62,131 nucleotides of DNA from Christensenellaceae bacterium (GTDB taxonomy: Bacteria > Bacillota > Clostridia > Christensenellales > DTU072): assembly GCA_031259085.1 (NCBI GenBank), contig JAIRMA010000018.1, forward strand, positions 1 to 62,131, given 5' to 3'. A model generated the notes under the pieces. That model made no database searches. It was not told where the DNA came from and worked only from the letters and a program-made list of their open reading frames with translations. Shown here in pieces: positions 47,758 through 58,437 of the stretch; the stretch's first letter is position 1, and every line of letters begins with the position of its first letter. The translations under genes were made by a program, and so were the position numbers.

Positions 47758-50190
47758 CTATTTTTCTTGTTTTGATCTATTGTTACTCTTTTTTTTGAAA
47801 AACATCTCAGTTAAATTGCTATTCATAACAACAAAATCAGAAGAATCTTTTTCTTTATTCACTGTTACATATTGGGGAATTACCATTGCCATTTTTGCGT
47901 CCCCATATATGACTACAGAGGCTCCCAAGTTTTTGATCTGTTCTCCTACATACAACATATGTATACATTCATTAACATCTCTACCATTCCCCAGCTCAAA
48001 AATTATGTTTTTTGTATCGACTTTCAAATTGCTAATTATTTTTTCAAATCTCGTTGGAAAATCAGTATTTTGTAATTGCTTTAATGTAATAGGAATCGAC
48101 ATCTTGAAGTCTGATGAATATTCATCATTAATCTTTTTCAACATTTCAAGAGCTTTTTTTAGCATGAAATCACCGATTGGAAAAATCAACCCCATATATT
48201 CTGCAGCAGATATAAAATCATCGTAGTACATCACATTACCAGCTTCATGAGTCCAACTTAATAATGCGCTAGCTTTGGTTGGAATATCCTCCGTCCCATT
48301 AACCACATAACAAACTTCAAACCCGCGGAAATTAGCATCAATATCTCGTCTCATTAATGTTTCTAACCTTGAAAATTCATAAGAAACATCTGGTAGTTGT
48401 TTGCTATAAAAGCAATAGCCATTTTTGCCCGTGCGTTTTGCTTCGTACATCGCAATATCTGCTTTTTTAAGTAACTCTTTATAGCTACGTCCAAATTTTG
48501 GATATTCAGCAACACCTATACTGAGTGTGCAAATAAAACTTTTGTTTTTTATAAACCATGGTTTTTTAACTCGATCTAATATTTTATCTAGTATTATTTT
48601 TAAATCTTTTTCCTTGCATGCTGGCACTAATGCAACAAATTCGTCTCCTCCAAATCTAAATACAGAGCTAGACTCTGGGGTTACCTCCGCTTTTATAAAG
48701 TTCGCAAAAGCAATTAATAATGCATCACCAAAATCATGACCATATTTATCATTAACATATTTAAAATTATCTAAATCTAAGAATAACACATATCCAGTTT
48801 GTTTGGTTTTAACGGCTTCCTCAACTACGTCAGTTATTATTATGTCACAATTGTATCTATTGCCTAATCCAGTCAGATGATCATAGTAAGCTATTCGTTC
48901 TACAAACTGGTCATGTTGCCATTTTTCTGACAAATCTACACACGTAAATAATATTTTTTGAGATCCGTCAACCCATGTTATTGTGTTTGAATGAACGCCC
49001 AAACGTTTGCCTAATTTAGGTAATTCCACATTAAAAAATGCAGTCGGTTTTTTTGATGAGTAGTTCTCCGCTAGCTCTTTTGAGATGGCTTCTCTTAACA
49101 TACTACGATGTGAAGAACCAATTTCAGCATTCGAGAAATCTTTAATGTAAGCATCATTTGCAAAAAACAGATTCTTATCTTCTACATCTATTACATAAAC
49201 ATATGAGGGGATGTTGTTTAATATTGTGTGCATGATCAACTCAGATCTAGCTCTTGATTCTTCATTAATCTTTTGTGTAAAAATCTCAGATATAAAATGC
49301 GCGATCATTTCACAGAACTTCACATCTTGTAAGAACCATTTTCTATTACTATCAGAATCATCAAAAATAATTACTCCATAAATATTGTTGCCCATGTATA
49401 CTGCGCAGATTATTAAACCTTTAGAATTTAATTTGTCTAAAAATATTTTTAATGGTTTTGATGCAGTTGTATATTCTATTACACAATAACCATCTTTTTT
49501 TAAGTTTTCATCAATCTCTGGCAAAATTTTGTAGTCTGAAATATCATAGGGCATATGTTTTGTGATGTTAGAATTTACACTGTGCCATTCCTTTAATATT
49601 TTACCTGCATTTACATCGTTTAGCTGATTTTCTACTAGTATTATTCTTGTAATATTTAAATATTCACCAGCTCTAGCTAATATGATACTTAAGGAGAGTT
49701 CTATATCTTTTTCTCTTAGCGCTAACAGAACATCCTGGAAAACATCTTGCCATCTGGTATGATAGCTAATTTTATCATAACTTTCCTTCATCTCTGTATA
49801 GTCAGAAATATAGTTGTCAGCAAAAATTATAGTACCATTTGCATCTCTTGTAACAACAGTATAATCACTGACCCATTTGTATTCACCATTTGCTTTGCGC
49901 ACACGATATTGCAACGAATATGAGTCTATACTGTTTTCATACAGGTGAGATAGTCTGTAAGTAGTACCTACATCGTCAGGATGAATTAAATCACTCCACT
50001 TAACTTTTCCAGCAAAAAAATCAGCAGCGTTGTATCCTATGCCTGCTAAATTACCCCCAACAAATAAAATGCGTCTTATGTCATTAACCCTTGATATCCT
50101 TAGTATTATATTTTGACTATGCTGAATAACATCGTAGGCTAACTCAACACAGTTTTTTTGAAATGTGGATGCGTCTTTTTTCATTAGCAA
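47758..50190 (-). CDS. PAS-GAF-PAS-GGDEF protein with degenerate EAL domain
   Basis: The 810-residue soluble protein has a PAS_3 domain (about 30-140; WSDLIHPDDV, YRVRKANGEYKWVSDYTVV), a GAF-like region (150-305), a second PAS (315-425) and a GGDEF domain (435-600) with an intact RFGGDEFVALV motif and DLDNFKYVNDKYGHDFGD, so cyclic-di-GMP synthesis is likely. Residues about 610-800 follow an EAL phosphodiesterase (ALLSWTHEAGNVMYYDDFIS, EYMGLIFPIGDFMLKKA), but the EAL triplet is SAL and other metal ligands are not evident. No membrane helix, so it senses an internal signal. Single gene. Confidence 0.87.
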   Translation of the reverse strand: MLMKKDASTFQKNCVELAYDVIQHSQNIILRISRVNDIRRILFVGGNLAGIGYNAADFFAGKVKWSDLIHPDDVGTTYRLSHLYENSIDSYSLQYRVRKANGEYKWVSDYTVVTRDANGTIIFADNYISDYTEMKESYDKISYHTRWQDVFQDVLLALREKDIELSLSIILARAGEYLNITRIILVENQLNDVNAGKILKEWHSVNSNITKHMPYDISDYKILPEIDENLKKDGYCVIEYTTASKPLKIFLDKLNSKGLIICAVYMGNNIYGVIIFDDSDSNRKWFLQDVKFCEMIAHFISEIFTQKINEESRARSELIMHTILNNIPSYVYVIDVEDKNLFFANDAYIKDFSNAEIGSSHRSMLREAISKELAENYSSKKPTAFFNVELPKLGKRLGVHSNTITWVDGSQKILFTCVDLSEKWQHDQFVERIAYYDHLTGLGNRYNCDIIITDVVEEAVKTKQTGYVLFLDLDNFKYVNDKYGHDFGDALLIAFANFIKAEVTPESSSVFRFGGDEFVALVPACKEKDLKIILDKILDRVKKPWFIKNKSFICTLSIGVAEYPKFGRSYKELLKKADIAMYEAKRTGKNGYCFYSKQLPDVSYEFSRLETLMRRDIDANFRGFEVCYVVNGTEDIPTKASALLSWTHEAGNVMYYDDFISAAEYMGLIFPIGDFMLKKALEMLKKINDEYSSDFKMSIPITLKQLQNTDFPTRFEKIISNLKVDTKNIIFELGNGRDVNECIHMLYVGEQIKNLGASVVIYGDAKMAMVIPQYVTVNKEKDSSDFVVMNSNLTEMFFKKKSNNRSKQEK

Positions 50191-50622
50191 TTTCCTGAAA
50201 AAACTATGTAAATTTTTTATAAAATAAATATACTCAATTTTGTTTAATTTGTCAATGTTTCAAGTAAATAATGTTGTTTTTTCACAATATACTGTGGCTT
50301 TCGACAAAATACGCTATATAAATGCATGTACTTCACTATTAAGTAAATCTTAATGAATATACTTCTGTCTCTTAGTACTCGAATTGCTTTATAACACTGT
50401 AATCTAAGGCGTTACATATAATACTGCGTTTTCAGGTTAATTTATAAACAATCTATGAGTTAAATATGTTCTAAAAATATTCCCGTTCACTATGAAATGT
50501 ACAAATTTAATTTGTCCACTCATTAATGAGTATAAATTTTAGAGAATATCATTTTATAGTTTGTCATCATGGGTTGAGGATAAGGCAACGAAAATAACTA
50601 GACCTAGTTTAATCAAAACAAA
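50191..50622. other. Intergenic, nothing recognised
   Basis: A 432-base AT-rich gap containing the upstream region of the GGDEF gene. No promoter pair, RNA motif or gene fragment stands out. Confidence 0.4.
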
Positions 50623-51897
50623 TCACTTCTGTTTTAATATGTTCTCGAAATATGCAATTTTTCCACAACAACAAAAAACCTGCATAGCAATAGTTAGATC
50701 ATCAATGTTTGGCAAGGTTGGTGCTATGCGGACATTTGAATCATTCGGATCAATCCCGTATGGATAGGTGCTTCCAGCTGGTGTAAAGATAACTCCAGCC
50801 TCCTTTGCTAGTTGTACTGCTCTTTTTGCAGTATTTTTTGCCAGGTCGCAACTTATAAAATATCCACCTCGAGGCTTAATCCAGGATGCAAATCCTAGAT
50901 TCTTCAATTCACTATCTAATACATTTAATACGGTTTCAAATTTTGGTGCTATTATTTTTGCGTGCTTTAGCATATGTTTTTTAATAGTATCTGCATTTTT
51001 AAAAAACAAATAATGTGCGTACTGATTAATTTTGTCATGTCCTATGGTTTGAAATGCCATATGTTTTTTTATGTCAGCAATATTTTTACTGCTAGATGCA
51101 ATAAAGGCAACTCCGCCTCCTGCAAATGATATCTTGCTTGTTGAACCGAAAATATAGACTATATCCTCGTTATCATATTTTTTTGCGGCCCATAATATAT
51201 TCATTAGATCAGCATCCGTCTTTTCTAATGTGTGCATCATGTATGCATTATCCCAGTAAATTCTGAAGTCTGGTGCTGCTGGTTTTAATTTTGCAAAACG
51301 CTCAACAACTGCATCCGAAAAAACAACACCTTGAGGATTAGAATACTTTGGAACACACCAAATCCCTTTAACAGCTGGATCAGTTATTGCAATTTCTATT
51401 GCATGCATATCAGGCCCATCAGAATTCATCTGGATATTAATCATTTCAATTCCAAAGCATTGTGTAACAGCAAAATGCCTGTCGTATCCTGGAACTACAC
51501 ACAACCATTTAATATTACCTTGCTTGTTAAACGGCGCGTGGCCTAAAACTCCAAATTGCATAGCACGCTGAACGGAATCATACATTAGATTTAAGCTAGA
51601 ATTGCCAGCTAAAATTAGTTCATTTGTTTCAACATCAATTAACTCAGCTATTATTTTTTTGAGTTCAGGGATCCCATCTATTAAACCGTAGTTTCTGTAA
51701 TCTTGTATTCCTTTAACTAATGATTTAGATGTTAAGGTATCAAACAAACCCTGAGACAAATCCAATTGCGCCTCACAAGGCTTCCCCCGTGACATATCTA
51801 GCTTTAATCCTTTAGACTTAAATTCACTGAAGCGTTTTAATTCTTTTGCGAGTAAAGCTTCAATTTCATTTCTGTTAAGTTTATTATTCATTTTCAC
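50623..51897 (-). CDS. PLP-dependent aminotransferase, aspartate aminotransferase subgroup Ic type
   Basis: The 424-residue protein carries MSRGKPCEAQLDLSQGLFDT and GNSSLNLMYDSVQ near the start, a central WCVPKYSNPQGVVFSDAVV and the PLP-binding Lys in FGSTSKISFAGGGVAF. These marks fit the family (PF12897) that includes the Corynebacterium glutamicum aspartate aminotransferase. It probably exchanges amino groups between aspartate or glutamate and 2-oxo acids. It lies 3 bases after der and is co-transcribed with it; the link is probably not functional. Confidence 0.87.
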   Translation of the reverse strand: MKMNNKLNRNEIEALLAKELKRFSEFKSKGLKLDMSRGKPCEAQLDLSQGLFDTLTSKSLVKGIQDYRNYGLIDGIPELKKIIAELIDVETNELILAGNSSLNLMYDSVQRAMQFGVLGHAPFNKQGNIKWLCVVPGYDRHFAVTQCFGIEMINIQMNSDGPDMHAIEIAITDPAVKGIWCVPKYSNPQGVVFSDAVVERFAKLKPAAPDFRIYWDNAYMMHTLEKTDADLMNILWAAKKYDNEDIVYIFGSTSKISFAGGGVAFIASSSKNIADIKKHMAFQTIGHDKINQYAHYLFFKNADTIKKHMLKHAKIIAPKFETVLNVLDSELKNLGFASWIKPRGGYFISCDLAKNTAKRAVQLAKEAGVIFTPAGSTYPYGIDPNDSNVRIAPTLPNIDDLTIAMQVFCCCGKIAYFENILKQK

Positions 51898-51900
51898 CTC

Positions 51901-53223
51901 TCATTGATCATTTTCGTTTTTTCTAAATATTAACCGAATTGGAGTGCCTGTAAAATCAACCGCCCGCCTTATGGAATTCTCAAGATACCTCTTATATGAA
52001 AAATGAACTATTTCTGGCTCATTAACAAAAAATAAGAATGTCGGCGGTTTGCAACTAGCTTGTGTAGTATAATAAATCTTGAGTTTTGTCCCGCTTTTAT
52101 TTGGCGGTTCATTGACTGCAATACTGTCACCTATCACATCATTTAATAGACCTGTGGTAATGCGCTTATTTGCATTTTCAAGGACAGTATCAACCAATGA
52201 TAGCAAAGTATTAACTCTTTTACCAGTTAACGCACTTATATATGTAGTCTTCATGTAGTCCATAAATTTCAACTGCATTGCTAATCTTTGCTCAAATTTT
52301 TGTGTTGTGTTATATGTTTTATCAACCAAATCCCATTTGTTCATAACAATTATAGAGGGTTTTCCCTCATTATGCACAAGTCCACAGATCTTGACGTCCT
52401 GTTCTGATACATTTTCTGTAGCATCCATTACAATAATAGCAACATCTGCACGTTTTAGTGCAGTTAGTGCGCGGACAACACCATAATATTCAATATCATC
52501 ATCTACCTTGCTTTTTTTTCTGATTCCTGCAGTATCGATTAATAAATATTCTTTATCCCCATATGTAAATTTGGTATCTACAGCATCACGCGTTGTCCCT
52601 GCGATTTCACTAACAATTACTCGCTCATATCCTAACAATTTATTAACTAGTGAGGATTTCCCAGCATTTGGCTTTCCTAAAATTGCAATTGCAATTGGTC
52701 GATTTTCATCATCGTCTTGTAAATCTTTTTCACCTAAATATTGGGTAACAACATCCAAAACATCGCCAGTCCCTAAACCATGCTCTGATGAAACCGCCAT
52801 TGGTTCACCTAAATTTAACTTATAAAAATCATAAATTCCAGACTCATCCTGGCCGTCTATTTTGTTGACTACTAGTATAATGTGTTTCCCAGACCTTCTA
52901 ATTTGATCCGCTATATCATAATCGTCTGGAGAAATACCTGATTTCCCATCTACCATAAATATTATGATTTCAGCTGTTTCGACAGCAATTTCGGCCTGCT
53001 GACGTATGTGTTTTAACATTACGTCTTCACTCTTTGGCGTTATCCCTCCTGTGTCAATTAGTGTAAATTTATGCCCACACCACTCTACATCAGCATAGAT
53101 CCTATCTCGTGTCACCCCAGGCGTATTATTTACTATGCTTATTCTTTTTCCAGCCATTCTATTAAAGAATGTGGATTTTCCTACATTAGGCCTCCCCACT
53201 ATGGCCACGATTTTGCTAATCAT
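51901..53223 (-). CDS. der: Ribosome biogenesis GTPase Der
   Basis: Der (EngA) has two tandem GTPase domains and acts in 50S assembly. Both P-loops are present, GRPNVGKSTFFNRM (about 9-22) and GKPNAGKSSLVNKL (about 185-198), together with NKIDG and NKWDLVD specificity motifs and the C-terminal KH-like domain (GTPIRLIFRKNEN). Length 440 is standard. Confidence 0.97.
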   Translation of the reverse strand: MISKIVAIVGRPNVGKSTFFNRMAGKRISIVNNTPGVTRDRIYADVEWCGHKFTLIDTGGITPKSEDVMLKHIRQQAEIAVETAEIIIFMVDGKSGISPDDYDIADQIRRSGKHIILVVNKIDGQDESGIYDFYKLNLGEPMAVSSEHGLGTGDVLDVVTQYLGEKDLQDDDENRPIAIAILGKPNAGKSSLVNKLLGYERVIVSEIAGTTRDAVDTKFTYGDKEYLLIDTAGIRKKSKVDDDIEYYGVVRALTALKRADVAIIVMDATENVSEQDVKICGLVHNEGKPSIIVMNKWDLVDKTYNTTQKFEQRLAMQLKFMDYMKTTYISALTGKRVNTLLSLVDTVLENANKRITTGLLNDVIGDSIAVNEPPNKSGTKLKIYYTTQASCKPPTFLFFVNEPEIVHFSYKRYLENSIRRAVDFTGTPIRLIFRKNENDQ

Positions 53224-53441
53224 TTTTGCTCCATTTTTTATTTTAACATCAGTTAGGAATCACCCTTTTATGTATTATATCACAATTCATTAACTTTTGT
53301 TATTTTTTAATGCTGTTTTCTAAGTAATCTTAAGTAAAGTTACATTGTGAAACTAATGTCCCATCAATTAAAGTTATTGCTCACAATCATTATGTAGCTT
53401 TATGAAAACAATATTATCTAAACTTAACTACAGTTGCTATT
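53224..53441. other. Intergenic between der and topoisomerase A gene
   Basis: 218 AT-rich bases downstream of the topoisomerase A subunit gene and upstream of der. No clear terminator or promoter is seen. Confidence 0.3.
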
Positions 53442-55922
53442 TTAACTTAATTCTCCAAAATGTCTTATTATCTTTTTTATTTTCACTCCATACAAAATAG
53501 GACGTCCTTTACTTTCTCTCTTTTCCGTACGCATATGATCGGTCTCTAATACTTGCACCTCGTTGTCTGTTGTTAGAATGCCTACTTCATACGCATCAAT
53601 TACTTTACTTGCAAATACTACGACCTCATTGTCCTTCAAATCTATAATCTTCATTCCTTTTCTAGCTCTTTGCATAGGCTCGAATTCATCGATTGAAACC
53701 TTCTTTACATATCCTTTATCTGATACAATCGCAATTTCTCCTATGAATTCCCCATTTGCAACATTTTTTACTGCTTGGCCTGCAAACACTACGCTTTCAT
53801 TCTCGTTCAGTTTTATCCCAACCACACCACTAGTCCCGCGATTGTGCGCAGTATATTCATCTGTTATTGTGTTTAATGCCAATCCATCTGATGTAACAAA
53901 CATTACCGTGGAATCATTTTCCACAATTTCTACCCCAATTATTTCATCATCCTCTCTGATTGTAACTAAATCATAAACCTCTTTATTAACAACACACTGC
54001 TTTAATCGTATAGAAATAACCATCCCTTGTCTTGTATAAATATATACTTTTTTCCCAGCAGCATCGTTTTCATCAAATGCTATTATGCCAACAGCTTTCT
54101 CATCAGGCGCGGCATCAAGAAACAATTTATTAAGAGGCATCCCAGGATCGCTCCATTTCTTTTCGGGAAATTTCTCGAAGTCTGGCTTGTAGCAATTTCC
54201 TTTGCTCCCAAAAATCAAAGCTGTGTGCTCTGGTTCTACTTTAACTAGAGCTGTGGTTAAACTGTCAGTCCCGCCGCCTACAACATCACGTGTTCCGACT
54301 AGATAGCTCCGCCTCGTCATAAATTTTACGCCCCCTGCAGGGCTTATTGCTACAATCCCACTTTTTGATGTTCTAACTGTAGGGTTAAAATCTCTTTGAG
54401 ATTCTACGGTTTCTGCAAGTGCTCCTACAATCGTCGTCAATCGAGGGGATGGGAATCTCTCTTTTATATCTAACAATTCATTTCTGACTACATTCATTTG
54501 TTCTTTTTCATCACGAATGATTTTACTTAATCGCCTAATGGTGCTCGATAATTCTTTTAATTCTTTATCAAATTTATCAATATCCATCTTATTGATGTTT
54601 CCTAGCTGAAGTGATAAAATAGCTTCAGCTTGTTCTTGCGTTAATTCAAATCTCTCCATTAACCCAACTTTTGCATCAGCACGCGTGGGTGACCTTCGTA
54701 TAATACGTATAACTTCATCAATGTCAAGAAATATTTTTTTAAACCCTTCTAAAATATGTGCGCGTTTTTGTGCTATGTTTACGTCGTGTATACTCCTTTT
54801 ATATACTACCTTGCGCTGATATTCTAGATAATATTTTAGAATTTCTAATAAGCCTAGTTGCTTTGGCTTTCCATCCGCAATGGCTACTATGTTTACATTG
54901 AAATTGCATTCAAGGTCAGTTTTTTGTTGGAGTTTTTCTAATATCTTATCTGGGTCTTCGCCTTTCTTAAGTTTAATTGCAACTCTCATGCCAGTTCTAT
55001 CTGACTCATCTACGACGTCTAAAATGCCGCCAAGCGTCTCTTTCTGCGTTTCTTTTAAATCGAAAATTCGTTTTTGCAGTGCCTCTTTGTTTACGTTATA
55101 CGGTATTTCCGTGATTATTATATCTTTTTTTCCATTTTCACCATTCTCAATAGTGGTCTTTGCACGTTGCCTAACCTTTCCTCTTCCAGTTTTGTACATC
55201 TCAATGATATTATCATCTACTAACATGTACGCACCAGTTGGAAAATCTGGGCCCTTTATGTATGCTACCATTTCTTCAGTAGTAATAGCTGGATTATCTA
55301 TCATAGCTACACATCCGTCTATTACCTCACCTAAATTATGCGGAGGTATATTAGTAGCAAGGCCGATTGCAATACCAGATGCTCCGTTCACTAAGAGGTT
55401 AGGAAATCTCCCAGGTAATATAGCAGGTTCTTCTAATGTATCGTCAAAGTTTTTATTCCACTCTACAGTGTCTTTTTCAATATCGCGTAATAATTCAGTG
55501 GATAGTTTTGCAAGTCTCACTTCAGTATAACGCATTGCGGCGGCGGAGTCTCCATCTATTGACCCAAAGTTTCCATGCCCATCTACAAGTGTGACACGCA
55601 TGTTAAAATCTTGAGCCATCCTCACCATTGCGTCGTAGATAGATGTGTCTCCATGTGGATGATATTTACCTAAACACTCGCCTACTACCTTTGCTGACTT
55701 TTTATATGGTGTATCTGGGCGCATATGCATTTCATGCATTGAATACAATATTCGTCGCTGAACGGGTTTTAATCCATCTTCAACTCTAGGTAGTGCTCTA
55801 TCTAAAATTATATGCTCACTATATGGCATCATAGCGTCTGGTAACACTTTTTCTAGTGGACGCTCTATTATATTTTCTAAAAAGTTTTCGTCTTTGGTGT
55901 TGGAAGCTTTGTTTCTTGCCAT
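53442..55922 (-). CDS. Type IIA DNA topoisomerase subunit A (GyrA/ParC)
   Basis: The breakage-reunion subunit. It has [20 protein letters not shown], the quinolone-region motif [10 protein letters not shown] (88-97, Thr at the position of E. coli GyrA Ser83), the catalytic Tyr132 in [14 protein letters not shown], and [20 protein letters not shown]. The C-terminal beta-pinwheel is complete (826 residues in all), but the GyrA box, normally QRRGGKG, is replaced by QRARKGM. Canonical DNA wrapping and negative supercoiling need that box, so a topoisomerase IV-like role is possible. It follows the B-subunit gene by about 150 bases and is probably in one operon with it. Confidence 0.92.
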   Translation of the reverse strand: MARNKASNTKDENFLENIIERPLEKVLPDAMMPYSEHIILDRALPRVEDGLKPVQRRILYSMHEMHMRPDTPYKKSAKVVGECLGKYHPHGDTSIYDAMVRMAQDFNMRVTLVDGHGNFGSIDGDSAAAMRYTEVRLAKLSTELLRDIEKDTVEWNKNFDDTLEEPAILPGRFPNLLVNGASGIAIGLATNIPPHNLGEVIDGCVAMIDNPAITTEEMVAYIKGPDFPTGAYMLVDDNIIEMYKTGRGKVRQRAKTTIENGENGKKDIIITEIPYNVNKEALQKRIFDLKETQKETLGGILDVVDESDRTGMRVAIKLKKGEDPDKILEKLQQKTDLECNFNVNIVAIADGKPKQLGLLEILKYYLEYQRKVVYKRSIHDVNIAQKRAHILEGFKKIFLDIDEVIRIIRRSPTRADAKVGLMERFELTQEQAEAILSLQLGNINKMDIDKFDKELKELSSTIRRLSKIIRDEKEQMNVVRNELLDIKERFPSPRLTTIVGALAETVESQRDFNPTVRTSKSGIVAISPAGGVKFMTRRSYLVGTRDVVGGGTDSLTTALVKVEPEHTALIFGSKGNCYKPDFEKFPEKKWSDPGMPLNKLFLDAAPDEKAVGIIAFDENDAAGKKVYIYTRQGMVISIRLKQCVVNKEVYDLVTIREDDEIIGVEIVENDSTVMFVTSDGLALNTITDEYTAHNRGTSGVVGIKLNENESVVFAGQAVKNVANGEFIGEIAIVSDKGYVKKVSIDEFEPMQRARKGMKIIDLKDNEVVVFASKVIDAYEVGILTTDNEVQVLETDHMRTEKRESKGRPILYGVKIKKIIRHFGELS

Positions 55923-56075
55923 TATTTAACAACCTGCCTTATAATGTTTTTTTACCCTTTGATTGAATCATTGCCCTAAATTATGTTCATGCCAGAGGTC
56001 TAGATTAATTTCAGACAAAACTAAATTGTATTTTTTCTATTTCGTAATTGTTTACGTCTTTTTTTTAATTTATGC

Positions 56076-58040
56076 CTATACTCCAAGTTTAGATGCGAAC
56101 AAATCAACTTTATTAAAATTTGCGTTTTCAAATATAAATTTTCTACGCATTTCTACATCATCACCCATCAGTGTTGATATAATTATATCCGCCTCAGCTG
56201 CATCCTCAATAGTCACCCTTAATAAACTCCTTTGCTTTGGATTAAGGGTGGTGTCCCATAATTGCTCAGCATTCATTTCGCCTAATCCTTTATATCTTTG
56301 TAGAATATACCCACCCTTTAAGTCAGCTGTTAGCTTTTCAAGCTCTCTGTCGTCATATGCGTATTTCACAGACCCTTTTCTTTCAATCTTATACAAGGGT
56401 GGCATTCCAATATACACATGCCCATCAGCTACTAATTGTCGCATATATCTATAAAAGAATGTTAGTAATATTGCTCTTATGTGGGCTCCATCTTGATCAG
56501 CGTCTGCTAAAATTATTACTTTGTCGTATTTAAGGTCAGCTATATTAAAATCTCTATCGTAATCAGTCCCTAATGCATAAACTATAGTCCTGATCTCTTC
56601 ATTCTGTATTATCTGAGCTTTTTGCTTCTTTTCTGCATTTAGTGGTTTTCCTCTTAAGGGCAATACTGCTTGAAAACTCCGATCCCTGCCTTGCCTAGTG
56701 GATCCACCAGCAGAATCTCCCTCAACAATGAATATTTCGTTAATACTAGAATTCCGCCCTGTACATGCGCTAAATTTACCAACAAGAACCGATCCTGTCA
56801 TTGCATTTTTTTTGCGTTGAGCATCTTTTGCTTGGCGCTCAGCTTCTCTTACTTTACTAGCATTAATACCAGCTTTAACTATTAAATTTGCAATGTCTTT
56901 ATTTCTATTGTCGCTCAAATATAGATCTAATCGCTCTGTCAATATGCTTTCTACTATTCCCTTAACCTCTGGATTCCCCAATTTTGTTTTAGTCTGTCCT
57001 TCGAATTGTATGTTTTGCATTTTAACACTAATTATGGCGGTCATCCCATCTCTATAGTCCTCGCCTATTACATTAGTGTCCTTAGCTTTTAATAGATTGT
57101 TTTTTCTAGCATATTCATTCAACGACTTAGTTAGTGCCGATTTAAATCCAGTTTCATGCGTACCACCATCTGTGGTTGGAATGTTATTAACATATGATAT
57201 TATATTTTCACCATAATGTTGTGTGTATTGAATCGCTACTTGCAACTCAAAATTATCTGTGGCCCCTTCTAGATATATTACTTTGTTAGACTGTTTGGTC
57301 TTTGCTTCATTGACGTGATTTACAAAATCAACTAAACCACCTTTATAACAAAACTCAAACTTCCTAGGCCTTCCATCCTCACCTTTTGTCCTTTTATCCT
57401 CTACTGATAATAATATATTTTTATTTAGGAATGCAAGCTCTCTTAATCTGTTTTTCACAGTGTCAAATGAAATTACCTCATCAGCAAACACCTCGGGATC
57501 GGGCATAAATGTGACTGTCGTGCCCCTCTTTTTTGTCTTCCCAATTTGTTGCAGTGGGGTTTTGATGACACCACTCTTAATTTTCTTTCCAGATTTAGGA
57601 CTGTGAAATTCTATTCTATATTCAAATCCATCTCTCATGATATTAACATTAAGCCATTTTGATAATGCATTAGTGACAGACGCACCAACACCATGCAAAC
57701 CACCACTAAATTTATATTCATTATTATCAAATTTACCACCAGCATGCAAAACAGTGAATACCAATTCGACGCCACTCTTTTTATGTTTTTTGTTTATATC
57801 AACCGGAATACCACGACCATTATCTGAGACTGACACTGAATTATCTTCATGAATTACAACACAAATTTGGGTTGCATAGCCATTTGCTGCTTCATCCATA
57901 GAATTATCGACAATTTCCCAAAGTATGTGATGTAACCCCTTAGCACCTGTTGTCCCGATGTACATTCCTGGACGCAATCTAACTGCCTCAAGTCCCTCTA
58001 ACACAACTATGTTGCCCGCATTATATTCTTTTGACGGCAT
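56076..58040 (-). CDS. Type IIA DNA topoisomerase subunit B (GyrB/ParE)
   Basis: The ATPase subunit, 654 residues. It shows GLEAVRLRPGMYIGTTGAKG, the ATP-site EIVDNSMDEAANGYA and VSDNGRGIPVDI, GLHGVGASVTNALS, the TOPRIM motif IVEGDSAGGSTRQGRDR and the metal-binding DADQDGAHIRAILLTFFYR, ending in the RYKGLGEMNAEQLWDTTLNP block. It carries no E. coli-type insertion. With the A subunit it forms gyrase or topoisomerase IV; LHHILWEIVDNSMDEAANG and DADQDGAHIR lean towards the ParE-like clade, without certainty. GGAGG precedes the ATG. Confidence 0.93.
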   Translation of the reverse strand: MPSKEYNAGNIVVLEGLEAVRLRPGMYIGTTGAKGLHHILWEIVDNSMDEAANGYATQICVVIHEDNSVSVSDNGRGIPVDINKKHKKSGVELVFTVLHAGGKFDNNEYKFSGGLHGVGASVTNALSKWLNVNIMRDGFEYRIEFHSPKSGKKIKSGVIKTPLQQIGKTKKRGTTVTFMPDPEVFADEVISFDTVKNRLRELAFLNKNILLSVEDKRTKGEDGRPRKFEFCYKGGLVDFVNHVNEAKTKQSNKVIYLEGATDNFELQVAIQYTQHYGENIISYVNNIPTTDGGTHETGFKSALTKSLNEYARKNNLLKAKDTNVIGEDYRDGMTAIISVKMQNIQFEGQTKTKLGNPEVKGIVESILTERLDLYLSDNRNKDIANLIVKAGINASKVREAERQAKDAQRKKNAMTGSVLVGKFSACTGRNSSINEIFIVEGDSAGGSTRQGRDRSFQAVLPLRGKPLNAEKKQKAQIIQNEEIRTIVYALGTDYDRDFNIADLKYDKVIILADADQDGAHIRAILLTFFYRYMRQLVADGHVYIGMPPLYKIERKGSVKYAYDDRELEKLTADLKGGYILQRYKGLGEMNAEQLWDTTLNPKQRSLLRVTIEDAAEADIIISTLMGDDVEMRRKFIFENANFNKVDLFASKLGV

Positions 58041-58112
58041 TTGTCCTCCATCTAACTTAATATTAATTTTAATATTCTAATTAGTATCATGAGTCTTTAT
58101 AATTTTAATTTA
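58041..58112. other. 5' leader of the topoisomerase B gene
   Basis: About 70 AT-rich untranslated bases between the promoter and ATG, ending in TGGAGGACAA. No hairpin of note. Confidence 0.35.
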
Positions 58113-58141
58113 ATATTATCATACTATCAATTTTAAGTCAA
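58113..58141 (-). promoter_or_regulatory. Promoter of the topoisomerase B gene
   Basis: Minus-strand TTGACT (58141-58136), a 17-base spacer ending TATGA and TAATAT (58118-58113), an extended -10 promoter. The spacer contains TTGATAGTATGATA, identical to 14 bases of the infC promoter. Confidence 0.6.
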
Positions 58142-58402
58142 ATGCAATTAATCAGATTAAAACACTAAAAATGCGTTTTTTATTGCTGTTAAAACCTTGC
58201 TTTAACTCTCTTTAAATCCCTTTTTTAGACAACATGCCGTTAAAAGTGCGATTTGTTTTTTTAATTAATTTTCAATTCTAATTCTGTACATGAAACTTTA
58301 GAGTCCACTCCATTAATTTATTTACTGTTTTTTAACGTGTATTTTCATTGTTAGTTCAGTGTGTTTTTTGTGATATAATTCGGGTACTATTATTGCATTT
58401 TC

Positions 58403-58431
58403 TTGACACACCATTATATCAATGATATAAT
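58403..58431 (+). promoter_or_regulatory. Consensus sigma-A promoter placed for a leaderless rsmG mRNA
   Basis: A perfect TTGACA (58403-58408), 17-base spacer and perfect TATAAT (58426-58431). Counting -7 at 58431, position +1 falls on 58438, the A of the rsmG start codon. There is no Shine-Dalgarno sequence before that ATG. Confidence 0.8.
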
Positions 58432-58437
58432 TAGCTA

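Noticed and set aside
54880-55530. 216-codon frame on the plus strand opposite the topoisomerase A gene
   Set aside because: It is antisense to conserved coding sequence, has no ribosome-binding site and reads as low-complexity Ser/Phe/Ile-rich protein, as shadows of AT-rich genes do. The same holds for similar frames opposite ilvD, fbaA and pfp.
58041-58437. Possible replication origin between topoisomerase B and rsmG
   Set aside because: No TTATCCACA-type DnaA boxes are present and dnaA, dnaN, mnmG and parAB are absent; the region is explained by two divergent promoters.
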